From the IMG/VR virus record IMGVR_UViG_3300044642_000116, positions 1 to 38,185 of that record: a stretch of DNA of 38,185 bases; one strand, written 5' to 3'. Shown here in pieces: positions 22,522 through 30,117 of this stretch (positions are counted from its first letter, which is position 1; each line of letters opens with the position of its first letter). The notes beneath the pieces are model-generated. The model searched no databases. It was not told where the DNA came from and saw only the letters and a list, made by a program, of their open reading frames with translations. The position numbers and the translations under genes were made by a program. This DNA is from a virus.

Positions 22522-23245
22522 ATTGCGGAAGGTCGGTGTTCGCTGCCTCGAAGAACGCTGGCATTCGAGCACGTTGGGTGTCGGCAAGGCCAGGGGCTTT
22601 ACCGCGCTCATAAAGGGAATCAGATTGGCTCAGCCAGAAATCTTTATCAAGGTACTTGTTTGAACTGGCAGACAGTCCATCTACTACCCATCCCACAGTC
22701 GCTCTACGTAGGCGATTGAGGCTTGGTGTGGACTTGAGGCCCAGCTCTGAACAGACCATCGAGTGGATCGCGACATGGGTTTGTTCGTCCCTTGACACAT
22801 CGGCTGCCGTGGTTCTAATTCCGATGTCTCCGTTGAATCGGTAGAAGGGAAGGAGGACGAAGAAGACACTGCGTTCAAGAATAGCGGCCTTTAGAATTGG
22901 ATGCTCTGGTGCTTCCATCCACGCCTTGAGAATGTGACGACCTTCGGTTTCAGCTTTACTGTCTGAACCATGGGCCGCAACTACATATTCAAAGGCTTGG
23001 TCGTGACGTTCTTCATCAAGGATGTTCGATTGAAGAGCTTCAATAACACCAGCAGTTTTGGGTAGCTCCTTTTCCAGGCCTTGCTTAAGGAACTCAGCAA
23101 CCGGAAGTTCAAGGTGACGGAGAGCCAGGGCTCGGTAGATTGATTCCTCAGAACCATCCACGAGGTTGCCCTTTTGAACTGCTACCGGAGTCCACTTGCG
23201 CTTGCGGCTAATTACCTGATCATATGGACTGAGAGTTGTGTTCAT
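22514..23245 (-). CDS. nrdB: class I ribonucleotide reductase, small (beta) subunit
   Basis: From ATG 23245 (sharing one base with the alpha subunit stop, TAATG) the protein has 243 residues, well short of the usual 320-390. It shows a ferritin-like four-helix pattern with six putative metal ligands: Glu46 (RHLELP), Glu78 and His81 (DEERHD), Glu124 (ILERSVFF), Glu154 and His157 (RDEQTH). The residue four positions after the first His ligand, where Escherichia coli NrdB has radical Tyr122, is Phe85. It should therefore use a metal-based or another oxidant. It pairs with the adjacent alpha subunit to reduce ribonucleotides for phage DNA synthesis. Alignment is by eye; other ferritin-like oxidases are less likely given the neighbour. 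Confidence 0.85.
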   Translation of the reverse strand: MNTTLSPYDQVISRKRKWTPVAVQKGNLVDGSEESIYRALALRHLELPVAEFLKQGLEKELPKTAGVIEALQSNILDEERHDQAFEYVVAAHGSDSKAETEGRHILKAWMEAPEHPILKAAILERSVFFVLLPFYRFNGDIGIRTTAADVSRDEQTHVAIHSMVCSELGLKSTPSLNRLRRATVGWVVDGLSASSNKYLDKDFWLSQSDSLYERGKAPGLADTQRARMPAFFEAANTDLPQYG

Positions 23246-24669
23246 TATTCTCCGCAAGGAATGCAGGGTTCGTTGTTTTCTGGTTTAGGAATGGGACAGC
23301 CACAGTCAGGATCGATGTCTTGATCGAACCCAAAGAGATCACGGAAGTCTTCATCAAGAGCAGCAAGGGCATCATCCTTGGCTTGCGTATCAGGCATCAC
23401 CTGAAGGGCATAGTAAAGACTCGTTTGTGGCGAGTTAAGCCACTCATACAGGAACATGTCGTCATAGGTGACCACATCACTCCAGCTGTTGTATGAATAG
23501 CCGTGGAAGAGCATGGTGCTTTGGAACAGGCGAACAACACCATCCACCACACGATTGTAATCTTCCCAACCTACTTCAGCAGCGATCTCGATGTCGGGCG
23601 GGTAGTCATAAGACTGGACTCCAAATGTCCCACTATCACGATCGACATGACGAGAGATAGGAGGGGCCAGCTCGGGGGCAGTAGTAAACCCACGAAGATC
23701 GACGTTGCTGTAAGAACAGGAAGCCGTAGGCGCGATTGCAAAGGCACGGGACATGTTTGCAGCTCGTGCGATTTGTGCTGCGATTTCAATCGACTTAGCA
23801 AGTTCAGAGACCAGGAGATAGGCAGGGGTATGTTGTGGAGTGTGATTGAAGTATTGATCCAGGGCAAGACCAAACTCTTTGTAGGTCACTTTGTTCTGGC
23901 ACAGGAAGTTAGCAAGACCGAGAACACCAAGACCAACCTGACGATCAATTTCAGGGGCAAGGTACTCACCGGTATCACCAACACCAGTCTTAGAGTGAAG
24001 TTCGATCAGGCTGCTCATGCCTTCTACGAAAGCAGGGGTAAGATCTTCAAGCTTACAAGCACCCAGATTAACATGCTGGAGTAGACAAGTGCCCCGGCTA
24101 GGCAGATAAACTTCAAGGCAGACATTTCCATAGATGCGGTTGCCATTTGAATCGTGGCGGATCTTATTGAGCCAGAGGTCACCCTTCTTGATGCCGTCAA
24201 GGGTTGCTTCAATCAACTCATCAGAAGCATACTTAAGGAAGTTCTGGTCTACATTGAGACACCGCTTGACCCAGGAAAGATCTGAACGGGAAGCAGTAAT
24301 GAATTCAATAGCATCAGGGTGCGTATAATCGAGGTGACACACTACAGCCCCATTTTTATAAACGCCCCCACGCCTTAGGGTTTCATTAAGGGCAGAGTAG
24401 ATTCGGGCAAAGGAGACGGGGCCAGATGCTGTAAGTCCTTTTCCGTTTTCATTCCCACGAGGACGGAGCTTACTAAGGTGAACAGCAACGCCAGCTCCAT
24501 TACGAAGAGCGTGGGAGACGAAACGCCAGGAAGCTTCAATTCCCTCAGGCCCTTCCATAGTGTCTTCCACAACGAAGACCGTACAGCTGACTGGGAGGCG
24601 GGACTCTGGGTTATCGATCCAGTTTTGGACACGGCCGGTGCGAGCAATGAGGTTAGGGGTGGAAGACAT
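23245..24669 (-). CDS. nrdA: class I ribonucleotide reductase, catalytic (alpha) subunit, compact
   Basis: The 474-residue protein converts ribonucleotides to deoxyribonucleotides. Active-site residues are visible: Cys29 (LPVSCTVF) and Cys205 (NLGAC) as the redox pair, and Asn182, Cys184 and Glu186 (GNVCLEVYLP) as radical and acid-base residues. A Tyr-Tyr pair (419-420, TSLYYALQ) matches the radical-transfer dyad of class I enzymes, and the C-terminus carries a CIPCGE shuttle motif. Only 28 residues precede Cys29, so the ATP-cone regulatory domain and most of the N-terminal helical domain are absent; NrdA is typically over 700 residues. The beta subunit gene overlaps its stop. Such compact enzymes occur in cyanopodoviruses, sometimes misannotated as class II. 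Confidence 0.93.
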   Translation of the reverse strand: MSSTPNLIARTGRVQNWIDNPESRLPVSCTVFVVEDTMEGPEGIEASWRFVSHALRNGAGVAVHLSKLRPRGNENGKGLTASGPVSFARIYSALNETLRRGGVYKNGAVVCHLDYTHPDAIEFITASRSDLSWVKRCLNVDQNFLKYASDELIEATLDGIKKGDLWLNKIRHDSNGNRIYGNVCLEVYLPSRGTCLLQHVNLGACKLEDLTPAFVEGMSSLIELHSKTGVGDTGEYLAPEIDRQVGLGVLGLANFLCQNKVTYKEFGLALDQYFNHTPQHTPAYLLVSELAKSIEIAAQIARAANMSRAFAIAPTASCSYSNVDLRGFTTAPELAPPISRHVDRDSGTFGVQSYDYPPDIEIAAEVGWEDYNRVVDGVVRLFQSTMLFHGYSYNSWSDVVTYDDMFLYEWLNSPQTSLYYALQVMPDTQAKDDALAALDEDFRDLFGFDQDIDPDCGCPIPKPENNEPCIPCGE

Positions 24670-24674
24670 TGGTG

Positions 24675-25049
24675 TCAGATGAGATCGTCGAGAATAGGAG
24701 GTTGGTAGTTTGGGCCCTTGAGTACTTTACCATCTGCTCGGCGGAGGGGCTTTCCATCGACCAGCTTTGACATATTGCTTTCAAACACGCGCCGCATGGC
24801 CACGTCTAGGTTCCAGCCACGAGCAGCAGCATACTGGTAGCAGACGAACACAAGGTCAGCTAGTTCCTTTAACTGTTCTTCCTTTGTAACACCATCCAGT
24901 TCTGTTTCAAAGGCGTCCCTTAGCTCGTGGTACTCCTCCGCAATCAACTTAAATTGAAGTTCGTAAACGGTTTCGTCAGGGGTGTTGAGTGGTTGATCCA
25001 TCGCCTGTCGGAAGGTGATGGCCTGTTGGAGCAGCGAAGCGTTGTGCAT
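24675..25049 (-). CDS. MazG-like nucleoside triphosphate pyrophosphohydrolase
   Basis: The 124-residue protein has the all-alpha NTP-PPase pattern: EExxE in AEEYHELRDAF (about 37-47) and the ExxD motif in LKELADLVFVCYQYAAARGW (about 61-80), followed by the C-terminal FESNMSKLVDGKPLRRADGKVLKGPNYQPP region found in phage MazG-like and phosphoribosyl-ATP pyrophosphatase-like proteins. It would hydrolyse (d)NTPs or a related nucleotide to the monophosphate. Its stop is five bases before the reductase alpha start, so both probably serve nucleotide pools. Real substrate is unknown; effects on ppGpp have been proposed for cyanophage MazG but are not settled. Confidence 0.85.
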   Translation of the reverse strand: MHNASLLQQAITFRQAMDQPLNTPDETVYELQFKLIAEEYHELRDAFETELDGVTKEEQLKELADLVFVCYQYAAARGWNLDVAMRRVFESNMSKLVDGKPLRRADGKVLKGPNYQPPILDDLI

Positions 25050-25276
25050 TAGTTGCGAGACTCAGAGATGGCTTTGATCTTGCGATCTACGTAGGCCTTT
25101 ACCTTTAGCCAGTCATCCATTTCGGACTCGTAGCTTTTGTGACCTGCGCGGCAAATGTACTTGATGCAATTACCAGAAAGATAATCAAGACCTTGGTCAA
25201 CTATAAAATCCCAAACTTCGTAAGATCCTCTTTTGTAATGAGAAGGAGAATACTTAGTTGATTCTTCTGGTGGCAT
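25049..25276 (-). CDS. DUF3310 protein
   Basis: From ATG 25276 the protein has 75 residues; a GTG at 25318 would extend it by 14. The pattern SPSHYKRGSYEVWDFIVDQGLDYLSGNCIKYICRAG (in parts HYKRG, DFI, GNCIKYICR) followed by DDWLKVKAYVDRKI is the DUF3310 domain (PF11753), which in T7 is part of gp1.7, a nucleotide kinase. Whether this short version phosphorylates nucleotides is unknown. It overlaps the HNH gene end by 23 bases and ends at the MazG-like start, placing it in the nucleotide-metabolism block. Confidence 0.85.
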   Translation of the reverse strand: MPPEESTKYSPSHYKRGSYEVWDFIVDQGLDYLSGNCIKYICRAGHKSYESEMDDWLKVKAYVDRKIKAISESRN

Positions 25277-25814
25277 AGTGATTGGATTCGTGCGTGTGGA
25301 TTTGATGGCAATTTGCACAAAGAACTTGACATTTAGAAATTTCTTCGTGAAGAGACTTCCAAGACATAGACATAAGTTGACTACCTATGCTATATTTTTT
25401 GGTCAATGGATCAATGTGATCAAATTCTAATGCAACTGGATGCTCACGATAACCACATCTTTGGCAACCTGTTTCCATTTTATATTCATCTACAAATGTT
25501 CTCCTGGCTTCGTACCGCTGTTTAGCGTATTCAGCTTCACAAGATTTGCAGTAAGAATTTATTCTTCCAGAGAGCGCAGTTGTGCAATCATTTGTCTTGC
25601 ATCTCGGACATCTCCTTGAAGAATTCTTTGTAGGCTGGGTTATTCCGGATTTGCCAAAGACAATACTCGTTCCAGAGTTTTCCAACTGGTCCTCTTGCTC
25701 TGTCGAGTCGAAGTCTGATTCCAAGAACTGTTTGATTGTATCGTAGTGCAATCCAGACGGGAATTCCTCTGAGGATGAGGTCAACGGCATGGAAAACGTT
25801 CCGATCAAGGACAT
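25254..25814 (-). CDS. HNH endonuclease with uncertain start
   Basis: The C-terminal 125 residues form a clear HNH-type nuclease: a zinc ribbon CPRCKTNDC...YCKSC, then CQRCGYREHPVALEFDHIDP and CQVLCANCHQIHTHES, with the DH and NH of the ββα-Me fold. The first 65 residues (MSLIGTFSMPLTSSSEEFPS onward) share their DNA with the 94-residue membrane gene in another frame and look non-native. No ATG or GTG lies close to the zinc ribbon, only in-frame TTG codons. The gene probably entered as a homing-type nuclease next to a conserved junction. It may nick related phage DNA lacking the insertion. Confidence 0.8.
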   Translation of the reverse strand: MSLIGTFSMPLTSSSEEFPSGLHYDTIKQFLESDFDSTEQEDQLENSGTSIVFGKSGITQPTKNSSRRCPRCKTNDCTTALSGRINSYCKSCEAEYAKQRYEARRTFVDEYKMETGCQRCGYREHPVALEFDHIDPLTKKYSIGSQLMSMSWKSLHEEISKCQVLCANCHQIHTHESNHYATRRIN

Positions 25815-25872
25815 AAATAATTGTCAGTACAAGGCCGATGTCTAATCCAATGAGGGCTGCGGTGGGGTCCAT
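25588..25872 (-). CDS. small membrane protein overlapped by HNH gene
   Basis: The 94-residue protein starts MDPTAALIGLDIGLVLTIIY; residues 5-24 are a hydrophobic segment, a second apolar stretch follows (DLILRGIPVWIALRY), and the C-terminal half is charged (KLWNEYCLWQIRNNPAYKEFFKEM). It begins inside the end of the exonuclease gene and its last 75 codons lie inside the HNH frame. The GPxGKLWxEYCLWQI...NPAYKEFF pattern seems conserved in cyanophages from memory, so I regard this as the ancestral gene and the HNH as the newcomer. Function unknown. Confidence 0.65.
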   Translation of the reverse strand: MDPTAALIGLDIGLVLTIIYVLDRNVFHAVDLILRGIPVWIALRYNQTVLGIRLRLDRARGPVGKLWNEYCLWQIRNNPAYKEFFKEMSEMQDK

Positions 25873-26690
25873 AGAATGGGTTCCTTGGTGGTGGAGTTGT
25901 ACTCACCAGGCCGGAGGATCCGAGCAAGACGAGCATTCTTGAGGGCTTCATCGTATGTGAGGCCAGCCTTTTCATAAGAAGCCACGATGGCATCCCATGG
26001 ATCCTCAGCCTTGTCAAGGATCTTCTCAGCACCCTTCGCTCCAATACCAGGAACGCCCTTGTAGCCGTCTACGGGGTCTCCTGTGAGGCATTGCGTCCAG
26101 AACCAGTAGTCGGCCTCCTCAGGGGTCACGTTGACCTCATCTGTGCCGTTGAACAGGCGGCAGGCGATCTGCTTCATATCCTTGTCTGGACTGACCAGCA
26201 CAAAGTTACTTGGATCAAGATGACACTCCAATCCAAGAGCATCATCAGCCTCCAGGTTTGGATAGCGAACTACCTTGTAATTCTGAGCACACCACTCTAG
26301 GAGTCGCTTGTACCCCACAGGCTTGCGTTTAGTGCGTTTTCCCTTGTAGTCGGGAGATACAACCTTACGGAAGTTCTTGCTGTCGGAGAAGTACAGAGTG
26401 ATGTAGTTGGTGTCGAAGCGTTTTTTGAGGAGATTGATTTCCCCTTCAAAGATTTCCAGAACTTGCTTGAAGTTACTAGCGATTGTAATGAGGTCATCAC
26501 CCCAGTCAAGTTCAGTTTCAGCAGATTGACAGGCACGGTAGGCATAGAAATCAGCATCGATGCGGAGGTGGGTATCAGTGACAGTCTGCCCAGGATGATC
26601 CTTCCTTTGCTTCTGAGGCCAGGGGGACCCTGAGTTTGTAGTACTCGCCTGCTTGGACGATCGACCATTCGAGTTGGAATTTGGCGTCAT
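25842..26690 (-). CDS. 5'-3' exonuclease (T7 gp6-like)
   Basis: From about residue 42 the protein matches T7 gp6: LRIDADFYAYRAC (first metal site), LYFSDSKNFRKVV..YKGKR, NLEADDALG (second acidic cluster), VSPDKDMKQI, TGDPVDGYKGVPGIGAKGAE (helix-hairpin-helix region) and the C-terminal LARILRPGEYNSTTKEPILW. It degrades host DNA and removes RNA primers. The only in-frame ATG upstream is at 26690, giving a 40-residue Ser/Gln/Lys-rich extension that overlaps the DNA polymerase gene by 116 bases. No ATG, GTG or TTG lies at the domain border, so the true start is uncertain. Confidence 0.88.
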   Translation of the reverse strand: MTPNSNSNGRSSKQASTTNSGSPWPQKQRKDHPGQTVTDTHLRIDADFYAYRACQSAETELDWGDDLITIASNFKQVLEIFEGEINLLKKRFDTNYITLYFSDSKNFRKVVSPDYKGKRTKRKPVGYKRLLEWCAQNYKVVRYPNLEADDALGLECHLDPSNFVLVSPDKDMKQIACRLFNGTDEVNVTPEEADYWFWTQCLTGDPVDGYKGVPGIGAKGAEKILDKAEDPWDAIVASYEKAGLTYDEALKNARLARILRPGEYNSTTKEPILWTPPQPSLD

Positions 26691-28362
26691 TGACTAGGTG
26701 CGGTTGAACAGCGAGTTGTATTTCGTCATGGATCCAGCCGAGCCATTGGTAATCAACGCCCCAAGCCCATCCAAGTTGTTGTGTTTGTTGGAAGGCAATA
26801 GCATTCCATCGCTTACAAACAATTGCTCCAGCGGATTGGAGAAGGTAGTTAAGGGCTGCGTGTCTCTTACCCTGAAGACGGATAGGACGACCATCAAGAC
26901 CCTTCAGAACATCGGAATCTGCTCGTTTGTTGACGGCTGTGAGAAGCTGATCAAGACCAGGAATAGCCTCAAGAAACTTCTTGCGGATGTCCTTACCAAG
27001 AGCAGCAGCTTTCTTGTCATCAAGAGACTTGTCAAGTGATGTGCCTATCTTCTTATCGGATGCCCCATAAATGAAGGCATAAGTTAGCGTCTTAACATCT
27101 TTTCTTGAGCATCCAACCCGATCAGCATTTTGCTGATGAATGTCTCCATTAACGACAACATCCGCGAAAGCACAATTGTCATAGAAAGCAAGGTAGTGGC
27201 CAAGCATACGAAGCTCGAGTCCAGAAGCATCCGCACCAACCTGACGCATCCCAGCACCAGGACCAAACAAAGCACGGCAACGAGGATCAGAAGAAGTTTG
27301 ACCCAAGTTAGGACGACTGTGCGCATTCCTACCCGTGTTGGTGGCAAGCTGACACGTGTGATGGATACGACCATCTTTAGTAACTGTTTTAAGCCAAGCG
27401 TTGGCTCCGTCACTAAGTTGTCCCAAAGCCTTTTGAAGTTCAAGGATTCGTCCGAATGTGGTGGCTTCTTCGGTGTTGATGCCTTTGAGGATGCCTTCAT
27501 CAATCTTTGGTCGTCCAGTGTCAGTAAAGGTTTCTGGTTTCCACCCCCTCCAGGTCATGAAGGCCCAGCCGATGTGATCTCTGCTGGTTGGGTTGAACTC
27601 CTTTAGCTTTGTAAAGGGTGCGTCTTTGATGTACCCACGTGTTGCGTTAGGACGCTTAGGTGTCATCTGCCCACCATCTACATAAGCAAAGGTGGCCCGC
27701 ATCTTATCAGCAAGCTCGTCCATTTCTGTTCTGAGAACGGACTCCAACTGCTGTGCCTTTTTAACATCAAATGGCCAACCAGCTGTTTCTTGAAGAGCCA
27801 TGATCGCAGCTACGTCATGTTCAAGGCGAATGGAATCATCGAACTTGTTCAGCTTAGAGGAGAACAACTCAAATAATTTCACGCTGACATGAACGTCCTG
27901 CTCACAATAGTCCTCCATTTCTTGGGACCATTCGGACCAGTCGGTAGTCTTGCCAAACTCTCCTTTGTATTCCCCAAGGCGATAGCCCCAGGACTCCAAA
28001 GAATGACGCCCATAAAGCTTGCCTGGCATTCCAATAGGCTTCAGCCGATAGTCCCTGCTTAGAATGTCTGGAAAGAACATCCTACTCATGATTAACGTAT
28101 CGAACGTCTCTGCCTTTGTTTGAAAGAACGGGTAAACTTCTTTGATAGCAGGAATGTCGAAGCCCACAATATTGTGGCCAACAAGAACATCTGCTGAGGC
28201 GAGGAGGTTGACACCGTTAGTGATTGAGTCAGCTGAACCTGTATCGTTGAATCGATAGATGTCGCCATTGTCCAAGTCTTTGACGACCAGACAATGAAGA
28301 TGGGTCATGCCTTGACGAGGAAGGCCGTTGGTTTCAATGTCAAAGAGAAGTCTTAAGACCAT
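26575..28362 (-). CDS. family A DNA polymerase (T7 gp5-like), shortened
   Basis: The 595-residue replicative polymerase has a 3'-5' exonuclease domain (LLFDIETNGL at residue 5, LVGHNIVGFDIPAI, YCEQDV) and the polymerase motifs A (QVGADASGLELRMLGHYL), B (RKDVKTLTYAFIYGASDKKIG) and C (WIHDEIQLAVQ). The C-terminus ends SSWADCH, like T7 NWAICH, confirming the stop. The Tyr in KTLTY equals T7 Tyr526. T7 gp5 has 704 residues; most of the difference is between the ..LADKMRATFAYVDG.. and ..APFTKLKEFNPTSRDHI.. segments, where T7 has its thioredoxin-binding loop. Processivity must therefore be secured differently. Confidence 0.95.
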   Translation of the reverse strand: MVLRLLFDIETNGLPRQGMTHLHCLVVKDLDNGDIYRFNDTGSADSITNGVNLLASADVLVGHNIVGFDIPAIKEVYPFFQTKAETFDTLIMSRMFFPDILSRDYRLKPIGMPGKLYGRHSLESWGYRLGEYKGEFGKTTDWSEWSQEMEDYCEQDVHVSVKLFELFSSKLNKFDDSIRLEHDVAAIMALQETAGWPFDVKKAQQLESVLRTEMDELADKMRATFAYVDGGQMTPKRPNATRGYIKDAPFTKLKEFNPTSRDHIGWAFMTWRGWKPETFTDTGRPKIDEGILKGINTEEATTFGRILELQKALGQLSDGANAWLKTVTKDGRIHHTCQLATNTGRNAHSRPNLGQTSSDPRCRALFGPGAGMRQVGADASGLELRMLGHYLAFYDNCAFADVVVNGDIHQQNADRVGCSRKDVKTLTYAFIYGASDKKIGTSLDKSLDDKKAAALGKDIRKKFLEAIPGLDQLLTAVNKRADSDVLKGLDGRPIRLQGKRHAALNYLLQSAGAIVCKRWNAIAFQQTQQLGWAWGVDYQWLGWIHDEIQLAVQPHLVNDAKFQLEWSIVQAGEYYKLRVPLASEAKEGSSWADCH

Positions 28363-28520
28363 GCGCCTGGCTCCTCACGGTCGAGGGTTGCTTGCGTAAT
28401 AGCATCTGGACGGCCGCACTCTTCGCAGAAGTAACCGCTTGGGTCCATATCTGAGAAGAAAAAGGCGTCAGAACCGCAGGCACATACAACATGTTGATGC
28501 TCAGAAGTCGGTGTAGTCAT
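28353..28520 (-). CDS. small zinc-ribbon protein
   Basis: From ATG 28520 the protein has 55 residues (MTTPTSEHQHVVCACGSDAF, then a second pair in GYFCEECGRPDAI). Two CxC/CxxC pairs spaced about 20 residues suggest one zinc ribbon. An alternative ATG at 28547 would extend it and increase overlap with the primase-helicase gene. It begins within the end of the primase-helicase gene and ends within the start of the polymerase gene, so it may work with the replisome, but no family was recognised. Confidence 0.7.
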   Translation of the reverse strand: MTTPTSEHQHVVCACGSDAFFFSDMDPSGYFCEECGRPDAITQATLDREEPGAWS

Positions 28521-30117
28521 CAGGTGTGGAAGCGGTTGATTTGTCATTGAAAGCAGCAGTGAGATCCTCCTTCATTCGTCCTGTTGCAGAATCAAACGCA
28601 ATGGTACCAGCAGGGCCGGTCTGTCCATTGAATCGGTTCTTCAACACTCGGATGTTGGAATAGTTCTGACCAGAGGAAAGGTTACGCTCAAGGGCAATAA
28701 CCATGTCAGAAAGTTGCACAATGCTGTGACTGCCTCGAAGATGACCGAGGCTGACCTGTGCTCCATCTTCATGTCCCTTGTCATTGGCTGGCCGTTTGAG
28801 GTGGCTGATAAGAATCATACCAATACCAGTTTCTTCCACAAATGAACGAAGCTTAGTCATGGTAAGATCTATCAATTTGCGCTCATCGTGAGACTCATTT
28901 CCAGACATGAGAATGGAGAGGTGATCAAGGATGATCCAGCCAACTTCTTTGGCAAGAGCCATGAATCGGCAGTCGGACAGAATTGCATCAGGGTCCACAG
29001 AACCAAAACCATCTCGCAAGTACACCCTGCCAGTTCCCAGGGAGGCATCGAACGCAGCCTTGAGATCTTCTTCAGGTAGTTCATTGTTGAGATGCAAAGG
29101 TTTGTTTGCCTTGACGGACATCAAGCGTAGAGCTGTGCGCTGAAGGTTCTCCTCCAGAGCAATGTATCCAACGCTATGACCTTGATCAATCAGTTTCTGG
29201 GCTACCTCACCACAGACGGTTGATTTCCCCACGCCTGAGCCTGCGGTAACCGTGACCAGTTCTCCTTTTCTAAGACCACCAGTAATGGAATCAAGAGCAT
29301 TGAAAGGCCAATCAGCATCCCTACCATGAAGGGGACGGGTTGCCAGGTCGAAAAGGTCACGTCCGTCGATGACTGTCTTCGGAGCGTACTGTTTCTTATT
29401 CCAGAGTGCCTGTCTGATGGCATCATAGTCTTTGGCAATTACTGCTTCATTAGCATCCTTGTAAGGGGCGGTGGTGGCAATGAATAGTTTATCGTGTGGA
29501 AACAAACTTGCACAGTCTTGTGCCGCTTGTTGTCCAGCTTCATCGTTGTCAAAGAGAAGAATGATTTCATCAAACCCCAGGACCCATTTCAATTGATGTT
29601 GAAGGGCCTTGCGGGCACCAGCGGCTCCATTTGGTAGGGAGACAACAGGCCAACTTTGACGTACCTGAAAGACGCTAAGACAATCGAGTTCACCCTCGGT
29701 AATTACAAGGGACTTACCACTGCCCCACAGTTGTTGACCAAATAGGGTGTGGTCTTCATTACGACCTGTCCATTTAAACTCCTTGTCTGTGCTGCGACTC
29801 TTAAAAGATGTCAGCTGGCCAGCCTGAGAGTAATAAGGAAAGCGAAGGCTTTGACTGTCGGCGTCGTAACGAACGTTGAACTTCTTACATGTATCCTCGT
29901 GAATGTTGCGTGATCGGAGAGGAACAATGTCCCCAGTGAAGTCCATAAATCGTTGCGGCTTGTGAACGTTGATGGAGGTGCCGTCACCATGTTCATAATA
30001 CCGGCAGGAGAAGCAATGCCCATGACCATCGGTGTAACGGGCAAGAGCATCACTACTCCCACAGGAAGGACAAGGCTCGTGACGGACAAATTCGGAATCG
30101 TCGGTCAGTCGAACCAT
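28501..30117 (-). CDS. primase-helicase (T7 gp4-like)
   Basis: The 538-residue protein has a zinc-binding primase module at residues 15-45 (HEPCPSCGSSDA...GHCFSCRYY), a Toprim domain (SLVITEGELDCLSVFQ, then ILLFDNDEAGQQAA) and a hexameric helicase domain with Walker A TAGSGVGKSTVCGEV (about 290), Walker B (VGWIILDHLSIL) and the SLGHLRGSHSIVQLSD motif near the end. The acidic C-terminal tail ends DDYTDF; T7 gp4 likewise ends acidic with Phe, which contacts the polymerase. Length is close to T7 gp4A (566). It overlaps endonuclease I by 13 bases. Confidence 0.96.
   Translation of the reverse strand: MVRLTDDSEFVRHEPCPSCGSSDALARYTDGHGHCFSCRYYEHGDGTSINVHKPQRFMDFTGDIVPLRSRNIHEDTCKKFNVRYDADSQSLRFPYYSQAGQLTSFKSRSTDKEFKWTGRNEDHTLFGQQLWGSGKSLVITEGELDCLSVFQVRQSWPVVSLPNGAAGARKALQHQLKWVLGFDEIILLFDNDEAGQQAAQDCASLFPHDKLFIATTAPYKDANEAVIAKDYDAIRQALWNKKQYAPKTVIDGRDLFDLATRPLHGRDADWPFNALDSITGGLRKGELVTVTAGSGVGKSTVCGEVAQKLIDQGHSVGYIALEENLQRTALRLMSVKANKPLHLNNELPEEDLKAAFDASLGTGRVYLRDGFGSVDPDAILSDCRFMALAKEVGWIILDHLSILMSGNESHDERKLIDLTMTKLRSFVEETGIGMILISHLKRPANDKGHEDGAQVSLGHLRGSHSIVQLSDMVIALERNLSSGQNYSNIRVLKNRFNGQTGPAGTIAFDSATGRMKEDLTAAFNDKSTASTPDDYTDF

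Noticed and set aside
26575-26690. A sequencing frameshift joining polymerase and exonuclease into one fusion
   Set aside because: The polymerase ends WADCH, matching the T7 C-terminus, so its stop is genuine and a fusion is unlikely.
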